A DNA stretch of 64,000 nucleotides, taken from positions 62,001-126,000 of the forward strand of contig CASENB010000014.1 in NCBI GenBank assembly GCA_949289305.1, written 5' to 3'. The notes under the pieces are model-generated. The model ran no database searches. It saw only the letters and a program-made list of their open reading frames with translations, and was not told the DNA's origin. This document shows, piece after piece, positions 53,248 to 61,967 of the stretch (positions are counted from its first letter, which is position 1; each line of letters opens with the position of its first letter). Made by a program: the position numbers and the translations under genes. Origin of the DNA: an uncultured Spirochaetales bacterium. Lineage in GTDB: Bacteria > Spirochaetota > Spirochaetia > Sphaerochaetales > Sphaerochaetaceae.

Positions 53248-53562
53248 TTAGTCAATTTCTTTAGCTGTGCGAATATTCCATACGAACTCTTTCAGTTCTT
53301 TTCCCGGACGGAAGATCGCAACACCGTGCCTATCTACTGCCACAACTTCGCCTGTTTTGGGATTTCTAGCTTTTTCTCTTCCCTTTCGAGTTCTCACTTC
53401 AAAAGTTCCAAATCCGCGAAGCTCGATGACCTTGTCATCTTTCAGGCCATCTTTGATCTCTTCAAAAAGCTCATCAATGACGCTGTGGATGTCTGTTCTA
53501 TTCAAGCCTAGCTTGCTATGCAAGTTCTCAATTATCGTCGCTTTGGTTAGCTTCTCTTCCAT
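53248..53562 (-). CDS. HU/IHF family DNA-binding protein
   Basis: 104 residues. A helical N-terminus TKATIIENLHSKLGLNRTDI, then the beta-arm signature IELRGFGTFEVRTRKGREKARNP and GEVVAVDRHGVAIFRPGKEL. It bends and compacts DNA. The C-terminus extends about 10 residues beyond E. coli HU. It is placed 14 nt after rpsT and 19 nt before lnt. Confidence 0.93.
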   Translation of the reverse strand: MEEKLTKATIIENLHSKLGLNRTDIHSVIDELFEEIKDGLKDDKVIELRGFGTFEVRTRKGREKARNPKTGEVVAVDRHGVAIFRPGKELKEFVWNIRTAKEID

Positions 53563-53576
53563 CTAATACACCTCGA

Positions 53577-53837
53577 TTAAGCAAGCTTGCTGAAAGCGTG
53601 TGCCATTCTGCTCTTTTTTCTGTCAACAGTATTGCGATGCATTACACCTTTATTAACTGCACTGTCAAGAAGTTTGAAGCTCTCATGCATTAGTACGCTA
53701 GCCTCTTCCTTGTTGTTTGCGTTAATTGCAGCTTCGAACTTCTTAATGGATGTTCTAACTTTGCTCTTAGCAGCGCGATTCAAGAGTCTGCGTGCCTGAT
53801 TCCTGCGTTCCCTTCTCTGAGAAGATTTCTTTGCCAC
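53577..53837 (-). CDS. rpsT: Ribosomal protein S20
   Basis: 86 residues, basic and helical: MAKKSSQRRERRNQARRLLN at the start, KFEAAINANNKEEASVLM, LDSAVNKGVMHRNTVDRKKS and RMAHAFSKLA. Complete. GGAGGAAATAAAG lies upstream. A weak promoter, TTGACC (53944-53939) with GATAAC 16 nt on, lies in the 150-bp region before it. First gene of an operon reading into the HU-family gene and, past a terminator, lnt. Confidence 0.94.
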   Translation of the reverse strand: MAKKSSQRRERRNQARRLLNRAAKSKVRTSIKKFEAAINANNKEEASVLMHESFKLLDSAVNKGVMHRNTVDRKKSRMAHAFSKLA

Positions 53838-53991
53838 TTTATTTCCTCCAAGAATAACTATTTACTATGATTCTGTCACCAAATTATACAAGTGAATTTA
53901 CGACAGCGTTAGTCACGTTATCACAATAGTATAATTTTGGTCAAGACAATTAATTAACTTTCTATATTCAAAAGGATTAATATTGCACTTT

Positions 53992-54942
53992 CTATAACCA
54001 ATCCTCTTGAAACTCCTCACTGACGACCCAATATCCTGTAGAACTGTCGTATTCGACTTCACTAAGAGGAATATATGCGCTCTGTCCTTCTTGAGCTTGT
54101 ACAGTTAAAGTCCTTGAGAGAATATTTACCTCAGTGACTTTCCAGATATCTCTGCCAAGTTTAAGCTTAGTACCCTCGGGAGGACATGATGCCTTTTCCT
54201 CAACATAATAATCGTATTCATATGCTAAGCAGCATAAAAGACGCCCGCATGGTCCAGATATCTTCATGCTGTTAAGCGAAAGATTCTGCTCTTTAGCCAT
54301 CTTTATGGTGACAGGTTCAAGCTGACTAGTAAGGGCATGGCAGCAATAATCACGGCCACAGACGCTGAGTCCTCCGATAAGTCTCGATTCATCCCTGACT
54401 CCGATCTGCCTAAGCTCGATTCTCATTCTGAATACGGCAACCAGATCTTTTACAAGATCTCTGAAATCGACCCTTTCTTCTGCAGTGAAGAAGAAAATCA
54501 CCTTGCTCTCGCCTAAAAGGAAATGCGCCGTGACGAGTTTCATATTAAGCTTATGCTTTAAAACCTTTTCCCGGCACACTCTGAGAGCAGACTCCTCTTT
54601 CTGACTGTTAAGCTCGTATCTCTCCATCTCCTCAGGGCTTGCAAGATGATCTATGAAATCCACATCGTCGGGAACTTCCATCAGCTCAGGCTCTCTGATT
54701 ACGCTTGAGCTTTGACAGCCTCCGCATATTTCGCATGATCCCCTCTCGTAAGTCCTGTCGCTCTTAGGGGCTGCTGCCGTAACAATTCCGAGATCCAAAC
54801 CGAATCTCGTTTCATAAACCACGGGAGTTCCAGGATATAGAACGCTATCATAAGCACATAGGCAGATATCGTTATAACTAGGATTCTTTACTATATAGAT
54901 ATAGGCCTTCTCTTCAGCCTCTCTTCGTTTTTTTTCTTTCAT
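53992..54942 (-). CDS. PSP1 domain protein (RicT-like)
   Basis: 316 residues from the ATG at 54942 (MKEKKRREAEEK). The PSP1 signature is intact: VTAHFLLGESKVIFFFTAEERVDFR, then the cysteine clusters VCGRDYCCHAL and SGPCGRLLCCLAYEYDYY, which in RicT bind an Fe-S cluster. An N-terminal CEICGGC adds three more Cys. In Bacillus, RicT acts with RicA/RicF in RNA maturation through RNase Y; which role holds here is unknown. It is divergent from dus, with no ribosome-binding site near the start. Confidence 0.88.
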   Translation of the reverse strand: MKEKKRREAEEKAYIYIVKNPSYNDICLCAYDSVLYPGTPVVYETRFGLDLGIVTAAAPKSDRTYERGSCEICGGCQSSSVIREPELMEVPDDVDFIDHLASPEEMERYELNSQKEESALRVCREKVLKHKLNMKLVTAHFLLGESKVIFFFTAEERVDFRDLVKDLVAVFRMRIELRQIGVRDESRLIGGLSVCGRDYCCHALTSQLEPVTIKMAKEQNLSLNSMKISGPCGRLLCCLAYEYDYYVEEKASCPPEGTKLKLGRDIWKVTEVNILSRTLTVQAQEGQSAYIPLSEVEYDSSTGYWVVSEEFQEDWL

Positions 54943-55021
54943 AGGCAAAAGGTACCATGAGAAAATTAAATTAGCAATGCGGAGAATGGACAAAAATGTC
55001 CTTAGATGTTATTTTCTCACC

Positions 55022-55966
55022 ATGGCTTTAATACTAGCACCACTTGCAGGATATACAGATAAGGCATTTAGAGAAATTGCGGTCAGATTCGGCGCAGAAG
55101 AGACAGTCACGGAAATGGTCTCTGCAGAAGGTCTTGCAAGAGACAGTGAGAAGACGAGGGAACTTCTAGAACGCTTTGACGGGGAAACAAATCTTACTCT
55201 ACAGTTATTTGCATCAAAGGCTGAACAGATAAAAAGGGCGTTAAGCCATTTCGATACATCGTCATTTAAAAAGATAGATATCAACGCAGGATGCCCTGTT
55301 GCAAAAGTCGTAAAAACCGGAGCTGGCTCTGCATTGATGAATAATGCAAGCGAAGCCGCAGAAATGATAAAAACGATCAAAGGCGAAACAGGATTGAAAG
55401 TCTCAATTAAATTCCGTCTAGGATGGGATGAGAATTCAATAAACTTCCTCTCTTTTGCAGAGACTGCGGCAAATGCAGGAGCAGATGAGCTTACCCTACA
55501 TGCAAGAACAAGAAGCCAAGGATATGCTGGAAACGCAAGAAAGGAATATTTTAAAGAACTTAGAAGACTTTTTCCGAAAGGAAATTCCTCATCCCCTCTT
55601 TTAAATGCATCGGGAGATGTCTTTAAAGCAGAAGATGCCCTCTCCTATTTCAATGAATATGAGATGGATTCTGTGATGTTCGCCCGCGGCGCTATCGGCA
55701 ACCCATTTATCTTTAGAGAGACCCATGCGCTTTTAAGCGGAAACGAATATGATGCACCATCAAAGGAAGAAAGAATTAATACTGCCTTAGAACATCTCGA
55801 TCTTGCGATAAAGTACTACGGAGAGAGCCTTGCCTGCCGCGAAATGAGAAAAAGCATTCCTCAATATATAAAAGGTCTTAAAGACTCAAGCAGGGTAAAA
55901 GCAGAGCTTTCCAGATGCAGTACTAAAGACGAATATTTAAAAGCCTTTTTTCTTATGAACAGCTAA
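55022..55966 (+). CDS. dus: tRNA-dihydrouridine synthase
   Basis: 314 residues from the ATG at 55022: LAPLAGYTDKAFREIA (FMN site), DINAGCPVAKVVKTGAG with the catalytic Cys, VSIKFRLGWD, LTLHARTRSQGYAG and MFARGAIGNPFIF. An FMN-dependent reductase of tRNA uridines. An in-frame ATG at 54977 lies 45 nt upstream, but TGGACA-N17-TATTTT (54987-55015) ends six nt before 55022 and no ribosome-binding site is seen, suggesting a leaderless start here. Confidence 0.93.
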   Translation: MALILAPLAGYTDKAFREIAVRFGAEETVTEMVSAEGLARDSEKTRELLERFDGETNLTLQLFASKAEQIKRALSHFDTSSFKKIDINAGCPVAKVVKTGAGSALMNNASEAAEMIKTIKGETGLKVSIKFRLGWDENSINFLSFAETAANAGADELTLHARTRSQGYAGNARKEYFKELRRLFPKGNSSSPLLNASGDVFKAEDALSYFNEYEMDSVMFARGAIGNPFIFRETHALLSGNEYDAPSKEERINTALEHLDLAIKYYGESLACREMRKSIPQYIKGLKDSSRVKAELSRCSTKDEYLKAFFLMNS

Positions 55967-56058
55967 TATTGAGAGGCCTGAAAAAAGCCATTGTTACTTT
56001 CAAAAAATTTTCTTGAATTGTGAATTTGCATATGCTAGCGTTTAATTAAGGAGTTTAT

Positions 56059-57324
56059 ATGCGTGTTCTTGTATTAGGTTCAGGAGCAAAAGATCACGCG
56101 ATGACATGGTGGCTTAGCAAAAGCTGTTTTATTTCCGGACTCTTCGTTGCTAGAGGCAACTATTGCACACCTGACATCGCAGAGAAGTTAACAGACATTG
56201 ATCCATCTGACGCACAGAGCGTATATTCTGCGTGTCTAAAATATGCAATTGACCTCGTATTCGTAGGAACTGAGGCTCCACTGCTTAGCGGGGTTATAGA
56301 ATATTTGAACGAAAGGGGCATAAAAACATTCGGCGCACCAAGCAAGTCCATTAAACTCGAAGATGATAAAGCATTCAGCAGGAACTTTACAGACCGTCAT
56401 AACATACCGACTCCAAGGCGAAGCCTGTTTGCAGACATCGGCCAAATGGAGAAATACCTTTTGCGTCATAAGGGAGAGGAGTTCATAGTAAAGAGCAACA
56501 ACATATCCCCTAGCAGGGAGACGTTAAGCTCTAAAGATACGGATAAGCTACTTAATTATGCAAAAGGACTGCTTCAAAAAGGTCCAGTTTTCCTAGAAGA
56601 ATTCGTCCCTGGTCTTCCAATAACAGCGACAATATTGCTTGATAAGAACAGTTACCTCATGCTTCCAATAGTAAGCGAATACACAAGAAAGGCCGAAGAT
56701 GAGGATGTTCCAACGGGAGGAATGGGAGCAATCTGCCCCGTGCCCATAAAGGAAGACATTGAAGATGAGATAAGAAAGAAGATAATCGATCCTACATTAT
56801 ATGGCATGAAAGTGGAACAGTTATCGTATAGAGGAGTGCTGACGTTCTCCATAATCATAAAAGAAGACAGATCCCCTATTCTTGTAGACTACCATGTGAG
56901 GTTCAACGACCCTGCGGCACAAGCTTTCGTTCCACTTATAAACAACGATCTCCTCACGATCTTATATGCTATGAATGCAGATAAGCTCGATACTATAGAG
57001 CTCAGCACGTCAGATGACTTCACCGTCGCAGTAGTTCTTGCAAGTGAAGGATATCCTGAAGATACAAAGATAGGAAGGGTTTTAAAGGGACTGACCCATA
57101 TCAAGAGGACCGAGATAATAAAACGCCCTCTAATCTTCTGCGGCGCCGTAGACACCGATAAAGAAGGTCTTCCTCGAACGATCGGAGGAAGAACAGTTAC
57201 CGTAGTCGGAAAGGCAAAAAGCATCGAAGAGGCGAATAAAAGAGCCTATAAGGTTATCGAAAGCTTCCATCTTGAAGGAGGATGGTATAGGAAGGATATC
57301 GGAGAGAAGTTCTTCGAAAATTAA
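56059..57324 (+). CDS. Degenerate PurD-like ATP-grasp protein
   Basis: 421 residues collinear with phosphoribosylamine-glycine ligase: MRVLVLGSGAKDHAMTWWL start, VGTEAPLLSGVIEYLNERG, TGGMGAICP near 220 and GGRTVTVVG near 375. Key residues differ: the ATP-binding KADGLAAGKGV motif is FIVKSNNISPSRE near 140-150, and the metal-binding NARFGDPE motif is HVRFNDPAAQ near 283, losing the Glu ligand. No other purine biosynthesis gene is nearby. Catalysis as PurD is doubtful; another ligase or regulatory role is possible. GGAG precedes the ATG. It overlaps the convergent rlmB by 4 nt. Confidence 0.7.
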   Translation: MRVLVLGSGAKDHAMTWWLSKSCFISGLFVARGNYCTPDIAEKLTDIDPSDAQSVYSACLKYAIDLVFVGTEAPLLSGVIEYLNERGIKTFGAPSKSIKLEDDKAFSRNFTDRHNIPTPRRSLFADIGQMEKYLLRHKGEEFIVKSNNISPSRETLSSKDTDKLLNYAKGLLQKGPVFLEEFVPGLPITATILLDKNSYLMLPIVSEYTRKAEDEDVPTGGMGAICPVPIKEDIEDEIRKKIIDPTLYGMKVEQLSYRGVLTFSIIIKEDRSPILVDYHVRFNDPAAQAFVPLINNDLLTILYAMNADKLDTIELSTSDDFTVAVVLASEGYPEDTKIGRVLKGLTHIKRTEIIKRPLIFCGAVDTDKEGLPRTIGGRTVTVVGKAKSIEEANKRAYKVIESFHLEGGWYRKDIGEKFFEN

Positions 57325-58067
57325 CTTCTCTCTGCCCTATATTGATAAAGAAGAATTCCAGTTGCAACCGACACGTTCAAAGAGTCTATATGCCCTCTCA
57401 TAGGAATGGAGACGATGTAATCGGAATTCTTTCTTACTATCTGCGATATTCCTGCTCCTTCGCTGCCCATAACAAGAAGAGTGCGTTCAGCAAACTTTTC
57501 CTTATAGCTTGACTCCCCGTTCATATCTGCCGCATAAACCCAGAAGCCATTATCTTTGAACTTATCAATTTCTCTAGATAGGTTTGTAACGACAGATAGC
57601 GGCACGTACTGTGCAGCACCAGATGAAACTTTTACAACTGTCTCGTTTGCCTGAACGCTGCGTCTCTCTGGAATTATTACCAGATCGACTCCGAACTGAT
57701 CTGCGCTTCTGAGTATCGCACCAAGGTTATGAGGATCTGTAATACCATCAAGCATTAAGACTATGTAATTCTTTCCTTCTTCCAAAGAGAAAAGGAAATC
57801 GTCAGTCGCAATCTCTTTTAATCTGCTTGCCCCTTTTCTAGGACCGCCGAGATCTAAAACAGCACCCCTATGGTCGATGCCAGGAGCCATTCGGTCTAGT
57901 TCTGTTTTACTTAAACGCTTAACAGCGACTTTTCCTGTGCATTGTGCCTGAAATTCAAGTTTGCTAAGTCTGTCAGATGGTCCTCTAAGCAAGTACAAAG
58001 TAGAACCTGCTGCAGCCTTTTTAAGTCCTTCTTCTATCGCATGATAGCCGTAAATTCTTTCACCCAT
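57321..58067 (-). CDS. rlmB: 23S rRNA (guanosine-2'-O-)-methyltransferase RlmB/TrmH family
   Basis: 248 residues: an L30e-like substrate-binding N-domain (YGYHAIEEGLKKAAAGSTLYL) and a SPOUT domain with the knot motifs DPHNLGAILRSADQFGVD, VSSGAAQYVPLSVV, VMGSEGAGISQIV and IPMRGHIDSLNVSVATGILLY. It methylates 23S rRNA G2251-equivalent or a related site; the exact target cannot be told from sequence alone. Confidence 0.92.
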   Translation of the reverse strand: MGERIYGYHAIEEGLKKAAAGSTLYLLRGPSDRLSKLEFQAQCTGKVAVKRLSKTELDRMAPGIDHRGAVLDLGGPRKGASRLKEIATDDFLFSLEEGKNYIVLMLDGITDPHNLGAILRSADQFGVDLVIIPERRSVQANETVVKVSSGAAQYVPLSVVTNLSREIDKFKDNGFWVYAADMNGESSYKEKFAERTLLVMGSEGAGISQIVRKNSDYIVSIPMRGHIDSLNVSVATGILLYQYRAERS

Positions 58068-58136
58068 GAAGCCTATGATATTTCATTTTTATTTGTTGCT
58101 TCAAGAGATACGTAAAAACTAATGTTTATGCATAAT

Positions 58137-58162
58137 AAAAAACGGGCTCGAAAACGAGTCCG
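58137..58162 (-). terminator. Terminator of the grpE-dnaK-dnaJ operon
   Basis: On the minus strand CGGACTCG-TTTT-CGAGCCCG (58162-58143, one A-C mismatch) is followed by six T. It lies 2 nt beyond the dnaJ stop. Confidence 0.8.
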
Positions 58163-58164
58163 CA

Positions 58165-59271
58165 TTATTCTTCATATTCCTGAGGAGTCGGCCTATCTGT
58201 CTCTCCAAGTTCAAGTGAGAGGTCTTTTATAAGCCTCTTGGCCTTTAGTGATAGATGCTTTGGAACATCTACAACTATCTTAATATACATATTTCCACGT
58301 TGCGTGGAGTTCACATACGGGAATCCCTTACCTTTCAGTCTTAAGATCTTACCGCTCTGAGTTCCGGCAGGAATTGCAACCTTGACTTCCGTTCCATCGA
58401 TCGTAGGAACGAGGATATCCGTCCCAAGAACAGCCTGAGAATATGAAATTGGAATCTGAAGATATACATCTTGTTCGTCTCTGACGAAATACTTATCGTC
58501 ACGTACGGTGATGACTATGTACAGATCTCCATCAGGCCCTCCATTCTCTCCCGCATCGCCCTTTCCACGGAGTGTAAGTCTTGAACCTGTTTCAACTCCC
58601 GCAGGAATCGTAACCATGAGCTTCTCGCTCTTTCTTGTAGTTCCAGTTCCATGACATGTCGCACATGGGTTGTCTACAATTGTTCCAGAGCCCTGACAGG
58701 TAGGACAAGTGGATGCGACTTGGAAGAATCCATTTCCCCTTGCAACCTGACCAGATCCATGACAGGTTGGACATGTCCTTCTTCCAGTTCCTCCCGTTCC
58801 AGAACACGTCTCGCACTTTACTTTGTGAGCAAAAGAGATCTCTTTCTTACATCCGGTTACGGCCTCGTTGAAATCTATGGTAAGCTCATAACGCAGAGAA
58901 GATCCAGCCCTGCCCTGTCTTTGACCACCACGTCTTGCTCCACCGCCAAAGAAAGACTCGAAAATATCGGAAAAGCCGCCAGAACTTCCAAAAATATCTG
59001 AAAAATCACGATAGACGTTATTAAAGCCGCCTGCCGCCGCCCCTCCGTCTACTCCGGCAAAACCGAACTGATCGTAATTTCTCCTCTTCTTTTCATCAGA
59101 GAGTATCTCATAAGCCTCGCTGGCCTCCTTGAACCTCTCCTCCGCAGCTTTGTCATTTGGATGCGTATCCGGGTGGTTTGCAAGTGCAATTTTTCTATAT
59201 GCTTTTTTTATCTCGTCCTGAGTAGCCGTCTTAGATACTCCGAGGATTTCATAATAATCACGCTTTGCCAT
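58165..59271 (-). CDS. dnaJ: Chaperone DnaJ
   Basis: 368 residues: J domain ([23 protein letters not shown] in ANHPDTHP), a Gly/Phe-rich region ([14 protein letters not shown]), four zinc repeats ([32 protein letters not shown]) and the substrate-binding C-terminal domains. It stimulates DnaK ATPase and presents clients. It is separated from dnaK by 72 nt containing a perfect hairpin. Confidence 0.97.
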   Translation of the reverse strand: MAKRDYYEILGVSKTATQDEIKKAYRKIALANHPDTHPNDKAAEERFKEASEAYEILSDEKKRRNYDQFGFAGVDGGAAAGGFNNVYRDFSDIFGSSGGFSDIFESFFGGGARRGGQRQGRAGSSLRYELTIDFNEAVTGCKKEISFAHKVKCETCSGTGGTGRRTCPTCHGSGQVARGNGFFQVASTCPTCQGSGTIVDNPCATCHGTGTTRKSEKLMVTIPAGVETGSRLTLRGKGDAGENGGPDGDLYIVITVRDDKYFVRDEQDVYLQIPISYSQAVLGTDILVPTIDGTEVKVAIPAGTQSGKILRLKGKGFPYVNSTQRGNMYIKIVVDVPKHLSLKAKRLIKDLSLELGETDRPTPQEYEE

Positions 59272-59291
59272 TTATGCCCCTTTAAACACAG

Positions 59292-59315
59292 GAAAACAGC
59301 ATGTTCCCATGCTGT
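59292..59315 (-). other. Hairpin between dnaK and dnaJ
   Basis: ACAGCATG (59296-59303) and CATGCTGT (59308-59315) form a perfect 8-bp stem with a 4-nt loop. On the minus strand it is followed by TTTTCC, a short T tract, so partial termination or RNA processing could lower dnaJ relative to dnaK. Confidence 0.6.
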
Positions 59316-59343
59316 CTCCTCTTTTTATAAAAGTTTCAAGGTT

Positions 59344-61260
59344 TTATTTAACCTCTTCGAAATCCGCATCTACAGATCCGTCATCGTTCTTGGTGTTGGA
59401 AGAACTTGAACTTGTACCTGCATCAGGTCCAGGCTGTGCATTCTGCTGTTGCTGAGCCTGCTCGTAGATCTTCTGTCCAAGCTGCATCGATGCCTGCTGT
59501 ACGGCTTCAGTCTTACTCTTGAGCTCTTCTGCGCTTGCATCGCTTCTTGATAGAGTATTCTTAAGATCCTGCAATGCGCTTTCAATAGAACTTCTCTCAG
59601 CATCCGTTACCTTATCGCCATAGTCCTTAAGAGCCTTTTCTGTCTGGTAGACTACGCTTTCTGCGGTATTCTTAGCTTCAATGGCTTCTCTTGCCTTCTT
59701 ATCGTCAGCAGCATGTGCCTCAGCATCCTTTACCATTTTCTCAATCTCAGCTTCTGAAAGTCCTGAAGAAGATTCGATAACGATCTTCTGCTCCTTGCCA
59801 GTTCCAAGATCCTTTGCGCTTACGTGTACGATTCCGTTTGCATCTATATCGAATGTTACTTCGATCTGAGGAACTCCACGTGGAGCCGGTGCTATTCCGA
59901 CGAGATCGAAATTACCAAGCGTTCTGTTCTGGCTTGCAAGTTCCCTTTCTCCCTGTAGTACGTGAATTGATACTGCAGTCTGGTTATCGGATGCGGTACT
60001 GAAGATCTGACTCTTCTTTGTAGGAATAGTAGTATTCCTCTCAATGAGTCTTGTCGTAACTCCTCCGAGAGTCTCGATACCAAGAGAAAGAGGTGTAACA
60101 TCAAGAAGAAGAACGTCTTTAACGTTTCCACTTAGGATGCCACCCTGAATTGCAGCTCCTACCGCAACTACTTCGTCTGGGTTTACTCCCTTATGCGGCT
60201 CTTTGCCAAACAGCTCCTTTACTAATGTCTGTACGCAAGGAATTCTTGAAGATCCTCCTACGAGAATTACCTCGTCGATCTGGCTTGCAGAAAGTCCTGC
60301 ATCGCGAAGCGCATTCAGACATGGCGTCTTTGTTCTCTCTACAAGAGGTGCAATCATCTGCTCGAACTTAGCTCTAGAGAGCTCTACCTGCAAGTGAAGA
60401 GGACCGTTTGCGTTTGCTGTAATAAACGGTAAGTTGATTGTTGTTGTCGTACTAGAAGAAAGTGTGATCTTAGCCTGCTCTGCAGCTTCCTTCAATCTCT
60501 GAAGAGCCATCTTATCAGTTGAAAGATCTACTCCGTTCTTCGCTTTGAAATCCGCAACAAGCCAATCAATGATTACCTGATCGAAGTTATCTCCTCCGAG
60601 GTGAGTATCTCCGTTTGTGCTCTTAACTTCAAATACGCCATCTCCGAGTTCAAGAATTGAGATATCGAAAGTACCGCCGCCAAGGTCATATACTGCGATA
60701 GTCTCATCCGTATTCTTATCCTTGCCAAATCCGTATGCAAGAGCTGCGGCTGTAGGCTCGTTGACAATTCTCTTTACATCAAGGCCTGCAATACGTCCTG
60801 CGTCTTTAGTTGCCTGGCGCTGTGCGTCGTTAAAGTATGCAGGAACTGTAATAACAGCCTCTGTAACTGTTTCTCCAAGATAGTCCTCTGCAGTCTTCTT
60901 CATCTTCTGAAGAACTACTGCGCTGATTGCCTGAGGGCTTAAAAGTTCGTTATTTACGTTTACTTTAATCTCGTCTCCAGCGCCTGCTTCTACCTTGTAA
61001 GGAACCATCTTGATCTCTTCTGCAACCTCATGGAATTTACGTCCCATGAATCTCTTGATTGAATAGACTGTGTTCTCAGGGTTAGTTACCATCTGGTTCT
61101 TTGCAGGCTTTCCTACAAGACGATCATTTCCTTTATATCCTACAACTGAAGGTGTTGTTCTGTCTCCCTCGCTGTTTGCAATAACTACTGGCTCGTTTCC
61201 TTCCATTACGGCTACGCAGCTATTAGTAGTTCCGAGGTCAATTCCTATAATCTTTCCCAT
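59344..61260 (-). CDS. dnaK: Chaperone DnaK (Hsp70)
   Basis: 638 residues, full length. The nucleotide-binding domain has [16 protein letters not shown], the Thr/Lys residues in [31 protein letters not shown] and [12 protein letters not shown] linker [15 protein letters not shown] and the substrate domain follow, with a Gln/Asn-rich lid tail ending [13 protein letters not shown], the usual form. It works with GrpE and DnaJ from the same operon. Confidence 0.98.
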   Translation of the reverse strand: MGKIIGIDLGTTNSCVAVMEGNEPVVIANSEGDRTTPSVVGYKGNDRLVGKPAKNQMVTNPENTVYSIKRFMGRKFHEVAEEIKMVPYKVEAGAGDEIKVNVNNELLSPQAISAVVLQKMKKTAEDYLGETVTEAVITVPAYFNDAQRQATKDAGRIAGLDVKRIVNEPTAAALAYGFGKDKNTDETIAVYDLGGGTFDISILELGDGVFEVKSTNGDTHLGGDNFDQVIIDWLVADFKAKNGVDLSTDKMALQRLKEAAEQAKITLSSSTTTTINLPFITANANGPLHLQVELSRAKFEQMIAPLVERTKTPCLNALRDAGLSASQIDEVILVGGSSRIPCVQTLVKELFGKEPHKGVNPDEVVAVGAAIQGGILSGNVKDVLLLDVTPLSLGIETLGGVTTRLIERNTTIPTKKSQIFSTASDNQTAVSIHVLQGERELASQNRTLGNFDLVGIAPAPRGVPQIEVTFDIDANGIVHVSAKDLGTGKEQKIVIESSSGLSEAEIEKMVKDAEAHAADDKKAREAIEAKNTAESVVYQTEKALKDYGDKVTDAERSSIESALQDLKNTLSRSDASAEELKSKTEAVQQASMQLGQKIYEQAQQQQNAQPGPDAGTSSSSSNTKNDDGSVDADFEEVK

Positions 61261-61347
61261 TTCTATGTTCTCCCATAAATTATCTAAATTATTAATAAAA
61301 CCTAAAATCCGGTTCCAAAATCAAAATAATAAAGGCTATTGCTATCG

Positions 61348-61905
61348 TCAAGCCTTAGGTTTTGCAACCATTACTTTTGCAGACCTTATCACCTTGCCAT
61401 TGAGTTTATAACCCTTTTGGAAAACGGTTGAAACAGTCTCTTCTGTAATTCCTTCCTTCTCTTCCACAGCATAGGCCTCCATGCTCTCCGGATCGAATAC
61501 AGAACCTTCAGCCTGAATCTCTTCAAGCCCCCAATTGTTCTTTAAAAGTCCGAGCAGCTGGCTTTCAACCATACTGATTCCGTCTTTCAGTGCGGCAAAA
61601 TCCTCGCTTGAAGTTGCTGCCTGAATCGCCCTAGAGAAGTTATCGATAGGATCAAGAAGGTCTTTAATAAGGCTTTCGTTAGCATACCTAACGGCATTCT
61701 CCTTGTCTTTTAAAAGCCTTTTTCTGTAATTCTCCGTCTCAGCCCTGTTTCTAAGATCTTCGTCTTTTAAGTTTTTGATCTCCTCTTCAAGCTCTTTTAT
61801 CTTGTTCTCAGCCTCAACGAGATCATTACCCTCTCTCATATCTTCTTCGGCTTCTTTCTCAATTTCTTCTTCTAGAATCTCTTCTTTATCTTTTTCTTTG
61901 CTCAT
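61348..61905 (-). CDS. grpE: Nucleotide exchange factor GrpE
   Basis: 185 residues: an acidic, coiled-coil N-terminus (about 1-60), the GrpE core with RNRAETENYRKRLLKDKENA and LLDPIDNFSRAI, and a beta domain ending KGYKLNGKVIRSAKVMVAKP. It exchanges ADP on DnaK. First gene of grpE-dnaK-dnaJ; hrcA does not precede it and no CIRCE element is found upstream. GAGGAAGAG precedes the ATG. Confidence 0.95.
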   Translation of the reverse strand: MSKEKDKEEILEEEIEKEAEEDMREGNDLVEAENKIKELEEEIKNLKDEDLRNRAETENYRKRLLKDKENAVRYANESLIKDLLDPIDNFSRAIQAATSSEDFAALKDGISMVESQLLGLLKNNWGLEEIQAEGSVFDPESMEAYAVEEKEGITEETVSTVFQKGYKLNGKVIRSAKVMVAKPKA

Positions 61906-61936
61906 CTCTTCCTCTATTTATTTATTACCAAAGGGT

Positions 61937-61965
61937 AAAATAATAAGCTAAAAAATTATCGTCAA
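61937..61965 (-). promoter_or_regulatory. Promoter of the grpE-dnaK-dnaJ operon
   Basis: TTGACG (61965-61960), 17 nt, TATTTT (61942-61937). A small inverted repeat TTACC-N4-GGTAA (61925-61938) overlaps the -10 end and could be an operator. Confidence 0.5.
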
Positions 61966-61967
61966 GA

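Noticed and set aside
59370..60883. Multiple open frames antisense or frame-shifted within dnaK
   Set aside because: All lie within an intact, highly conserved dnaK and show no family features.
61906..61967. A CIRCE element upstream of grpE
   Set aside because: No TTAGCACTC/GAGTGCTAA inverted repeat is present; only a 5-bp TTACC/GGTAA repeat.
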